Source: Rathayibacter iranicus NCPPB 2253 = VKM Ac-1602 (lineage in GTDB: Bacteria; Actinomycetota; Actinomycetes; Actinomycetales; Microbacteriaceae). From it: a DNA stretch of 64,000 nucleotides. Location: the NCBI RefSeq assembly GCF_003149025.1, contig NZ_QGDV01000001.1, positions 463,457-527,456 of the forward strand. The letters run 5' to 3'. Made by a program: the position numbers and the translations under genes. Positions 62,640 to 64,000 of the stretch are shown here, piece after piece. Under the pieces are notes generated by a model, which was not told the origin of the DNA, searched no databases, and was given only the letters and a program-made list of their open reading frames with translations. The number at the start of each line of letters is the position of its first letter. The stretch's first letter is position 1.

Positions 62640-63285
62640 GCTTATTCGGCTTCGTTCGGTAAGCGAGTGAAGTCGTTATTAATTGTTGCGCAGCTCAGTG
62701 TATCGTGCCGCGTCGCGGATCGCTTTCTCTTTCGTTGGATAGTGGGTCGGTTGCATCGTTCGTTTTTGAGGGTGCCGTTGAAGGATTCGGCCCACGCGTT
62801 GTCCCAGCAGACGCCGGTTCGACCCATCGATTGTCGGATGTTGAGCTTTTTCGCGACTTGTCCGAATTTGGCCGAGGTGTCGACGGATTCGCGATCGTTG
62901 TGGAAGCTGGTGTCGTTGAGCCTGTCGGGTTGAGTGCGGGCAGCCATGTCGAGTGCTTCGGTGACCAACTCGGTTCGCATGCGGTCTGCGAGGGCGTATC
63001 CGGCCTGCGGCGCGCATGAGCCGGCGGACGGTGTCGTGGGCCGCGGGTCGGCCCAGCGCGCCAGCTGCGCGGCGATGCGGCGGTAGCCGTAGGTGCCGTC
63101 GGACGCTGCCTGGATAAGAGAGATGATCTCCGTTCGCCATTTCGCTGTTCTCGAAGTTTTCCGGACGCGCCATTCGCCGTAACCAGATCGGTTCACGCCG
63201 ATCAGTCGACACATCTCGCGGGTCGATACCGTGTGGGTGAGGTCGCGTTCTTCGCGACGAATCAGTTCCAGCTTGGTAGTCAGCG
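62640..63285 (-). pseudogene. IS3-family orfB transposase, broken
   Basis: Frame-shifted on the minus strand from about 63285 (VPLTTKLELIRREER) through MCRLIGVNRSGYGEW and GTYGYRRIAAQLARW; the frame then shifts to DTVRRLMRAAG, and the next stretch is ALADRMRTELVTEALDM. The segment in between, which holds the first catalytic Asp of the DDE triad in intact homologues, is missing. Later parts (FHNDRESVDTSAKFG, DNAWAESFNGTLKNE) carry the second Asp and Glu. A further shift leads to RDAARYTELRNN and two stops. It cannot make an active transposase. Confidence 0.85.
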
Positions 63286-63570
63286 GGACTTCTTCGCGAA
63301 GAACGCGGACGCTTTTCCCAGGAAGAGGTTCTCCTCCTCGAGTTCACGTACCCGACGTTCAAGCTCTTTGATCCGTGCGCGGTCTTGTACCGTCAGCTCT
63401 TCTTCGCTCTCGATATCCGCGCGGCGATGTGCTGCCACCCAATTCGTGAGCGTTTGCGGAACGAGTCCGAGCTCCCGGGCAACGTCCGCGACAGCCCGCG
63501 ACTTATCAATGACTTCGCGCACGGCCTCGGCGCGAAACTCCGGAGAATACTTCCCACGGGAACTGGACAT
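63280..63570 (-). CDS. IS3-family orfA, HTH protein
   Basis: 96 residues from ATG 63570 (MSSSRGKYSPEFRAEAV), which is the family start. Helix-turn-helix (DVARELGLVPQTLTNWV) followed by a leucine-zipper-like region (RIKELERRVRELEEENLFLG). It binds the IS ends and normally fuses to OrfB through a -1 frameshift at the end. Intact here while orfB is broken. Could act as a trans inhibitor of related elements. Confidence 0.88.
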   Translation of the reverse strand: MSSSRGKYSPEFRAEAVREVIDKSRAVADVARELGLVPQTLTNWVAAHRRADIESEEELTVQDRARIKELERRVRELEEENLFLGKASAFFAKKSR

Positions 63571-63651
63571 CCCGATCATCCTTTCGGTCAACGCGGCAAT
63601 ACTACCAATTCCGCGGTGGTCCAAAAAATGGGGTACCTCAGACATTGAGGC

Positions 63652-64000
63652 TTATGCAAAATTGGTTTCTTTCTGGATGAAGAAGATGAGTCCGCGGACG
63701 GCGTTGAAGGCATCGTGGAAGGTGTGTAGTGGTCGCCTGTAGTCGGTGTGGAATATGCGCCATGTCTTGATGTTAGCGATTGTTCTTTCGATCACGTATC
63801 GGTGGGTGTTCACGAAGCGATTGTGGTGTTTCGCGTGATCTGGCAGATGTTCTTCGCCTGGTTGCTTTTTTATGGGTGTGACCATTCCGGTGCCTTGGTA
63901 GCCTTTGTCGGCCAGCGTGTTCGAGAGGTTGAGGGTGTCGGCTAGCCCGGTTTCTCGAAACGCGTGAGCGTCGTGATGCTTGCCCGCGATGGGATCCGAG
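63652..64000 (-). CDS. IS5-like transposase, C-terminal part (runs off right edge)
   Basis: Minus-strand frame open to the window edge, at least 115 residues. DDE-type features: DPIAGKHHDAHAFRETGLAD, ADKGYQGTGMVTPIKK (Asp), and NTHRYVIERTIANIKTWRIF (Glu) near the end, as in IS5-family (IS1031/DDE_Tnp_4-like) enzymes. The rest of the protein and the other end of the IS lie beyond 64000. Its near end begins a few bases from the IS3 end (about 63641-63650), indicating insertion of one IS next to the other. Confidence 0.8.
   Translation of the reverse strand, partial: SDPIAGKHHDAHAFRETGLADTLNLSNTLADKGYQGTGMVTPIKKQPGEEHLPDHAKHHNRFVNTHRYVIERTIANIKTWRIFHTDYRRPLHTFHDAFNAVRGLIFFIQKETNFA

Larger units (their letters stand above)
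62574..63640 (-). mobile_element. Defective IS3-family insertion sequence
   Basis: About 1.07 kb. Terminal repeats pair as TGAGCCACCCAACG... (from 62574) and TGAGGTACCCCATT... read inward from 63640. It contains orfA and a broken orfB on the minus strand. Flanking three bases are GAT and GAC, so a perfect target duplication is not seen, perhaps because a second IS joins at 63641. Because orfB lost part of its catalytic domain the element is not autonomous. Confidence 0.85.

Overview
High G+C genome, short intergenic gaps, many ATGA/GTGA gene overlaps, a DUF3516 helicase, DUF3097/DUF3054 genes, Ku, an actinobacterial-type PMT mannosyltransferase and a tandem family of secreted chymotrypsin-like proteases resembling the Pat-1/Chp type all point to an actinobacterium of the Microbacteriaceae (Clavibacter/Rathayibacter-like). 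The genus is inference; no rRNA gene is present.

Left edge (1-7177): a compact RiPP (ribosomal peptide) locus, visibly less G+C-rich than the rest. Three very small genes, each behind a near-perfect AGGAGG ribosome site, encode peptides that share an 'ELE(V)MDAP' leader end, have hydrophobic glycine-rich cores without cysteine, and all end in Thr. They are followed by a SAM methyltransferase, a YcaO cyclodehydratase-family enzyme, an intramembrane M50 protease with an N-terminal PqqD-like domain, and an ABC exporter (ATPase plus two permeases). C-terminal Thr, MDAP leader, methyltransferase and M50 protease match the daptide class; the YcaO enzyme is an unexpected addition, so this may be a daptide/YcaO hybrid. 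The decarboxylating dehydrogenase and aminotransferase expected for daptides are not in the window and could lie left of position 1. A decayed IS3-family end (about 7323-7475) marks the right border.

7524-9470: ArsR regulator, DUF3097, DUF3054 and a truncated MOSC gene. 9737-14787: five intact tandem secreted serine proteases plus one decayed copy; the last has lost its stop codon through an apparent 1-nt insertion. 14792-50606 is largely chromosomal backbone: DUF3516 helicase, Ku, sortase-anchored M28 peptidase, AKR, MFS, HrpA, DUF255 protein, sulfurtransferase, SdaA, RtcB, a sulfur block (CoA-binding protein, MetY, YeiH exporter), PMT back-to-back with rsmI-metG, then tatD-rsmA-ispE, a membrane sulfite-oxidase-like molybdoenzyme and an ABC-F protein. 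50688-55951: MarR, tRNA-Gln, an HTH/ImmA protease plus PIN-domain pair that looks like an inserted islet, then glmU-prs.

56013-62421: ROK repressor divergent from a sugar ABC importer (binding lipoprotein and two permeases, no ATPase) and a GH13 glucosidase, interrupted by an 86-bp tandem duplication; this is a coherent alpha-glucoside uptake and hydrolysis unit. The right edge (62574-64000) holds a defective IS3-family element abutting a second IS (IS5-like) that runs off the window.
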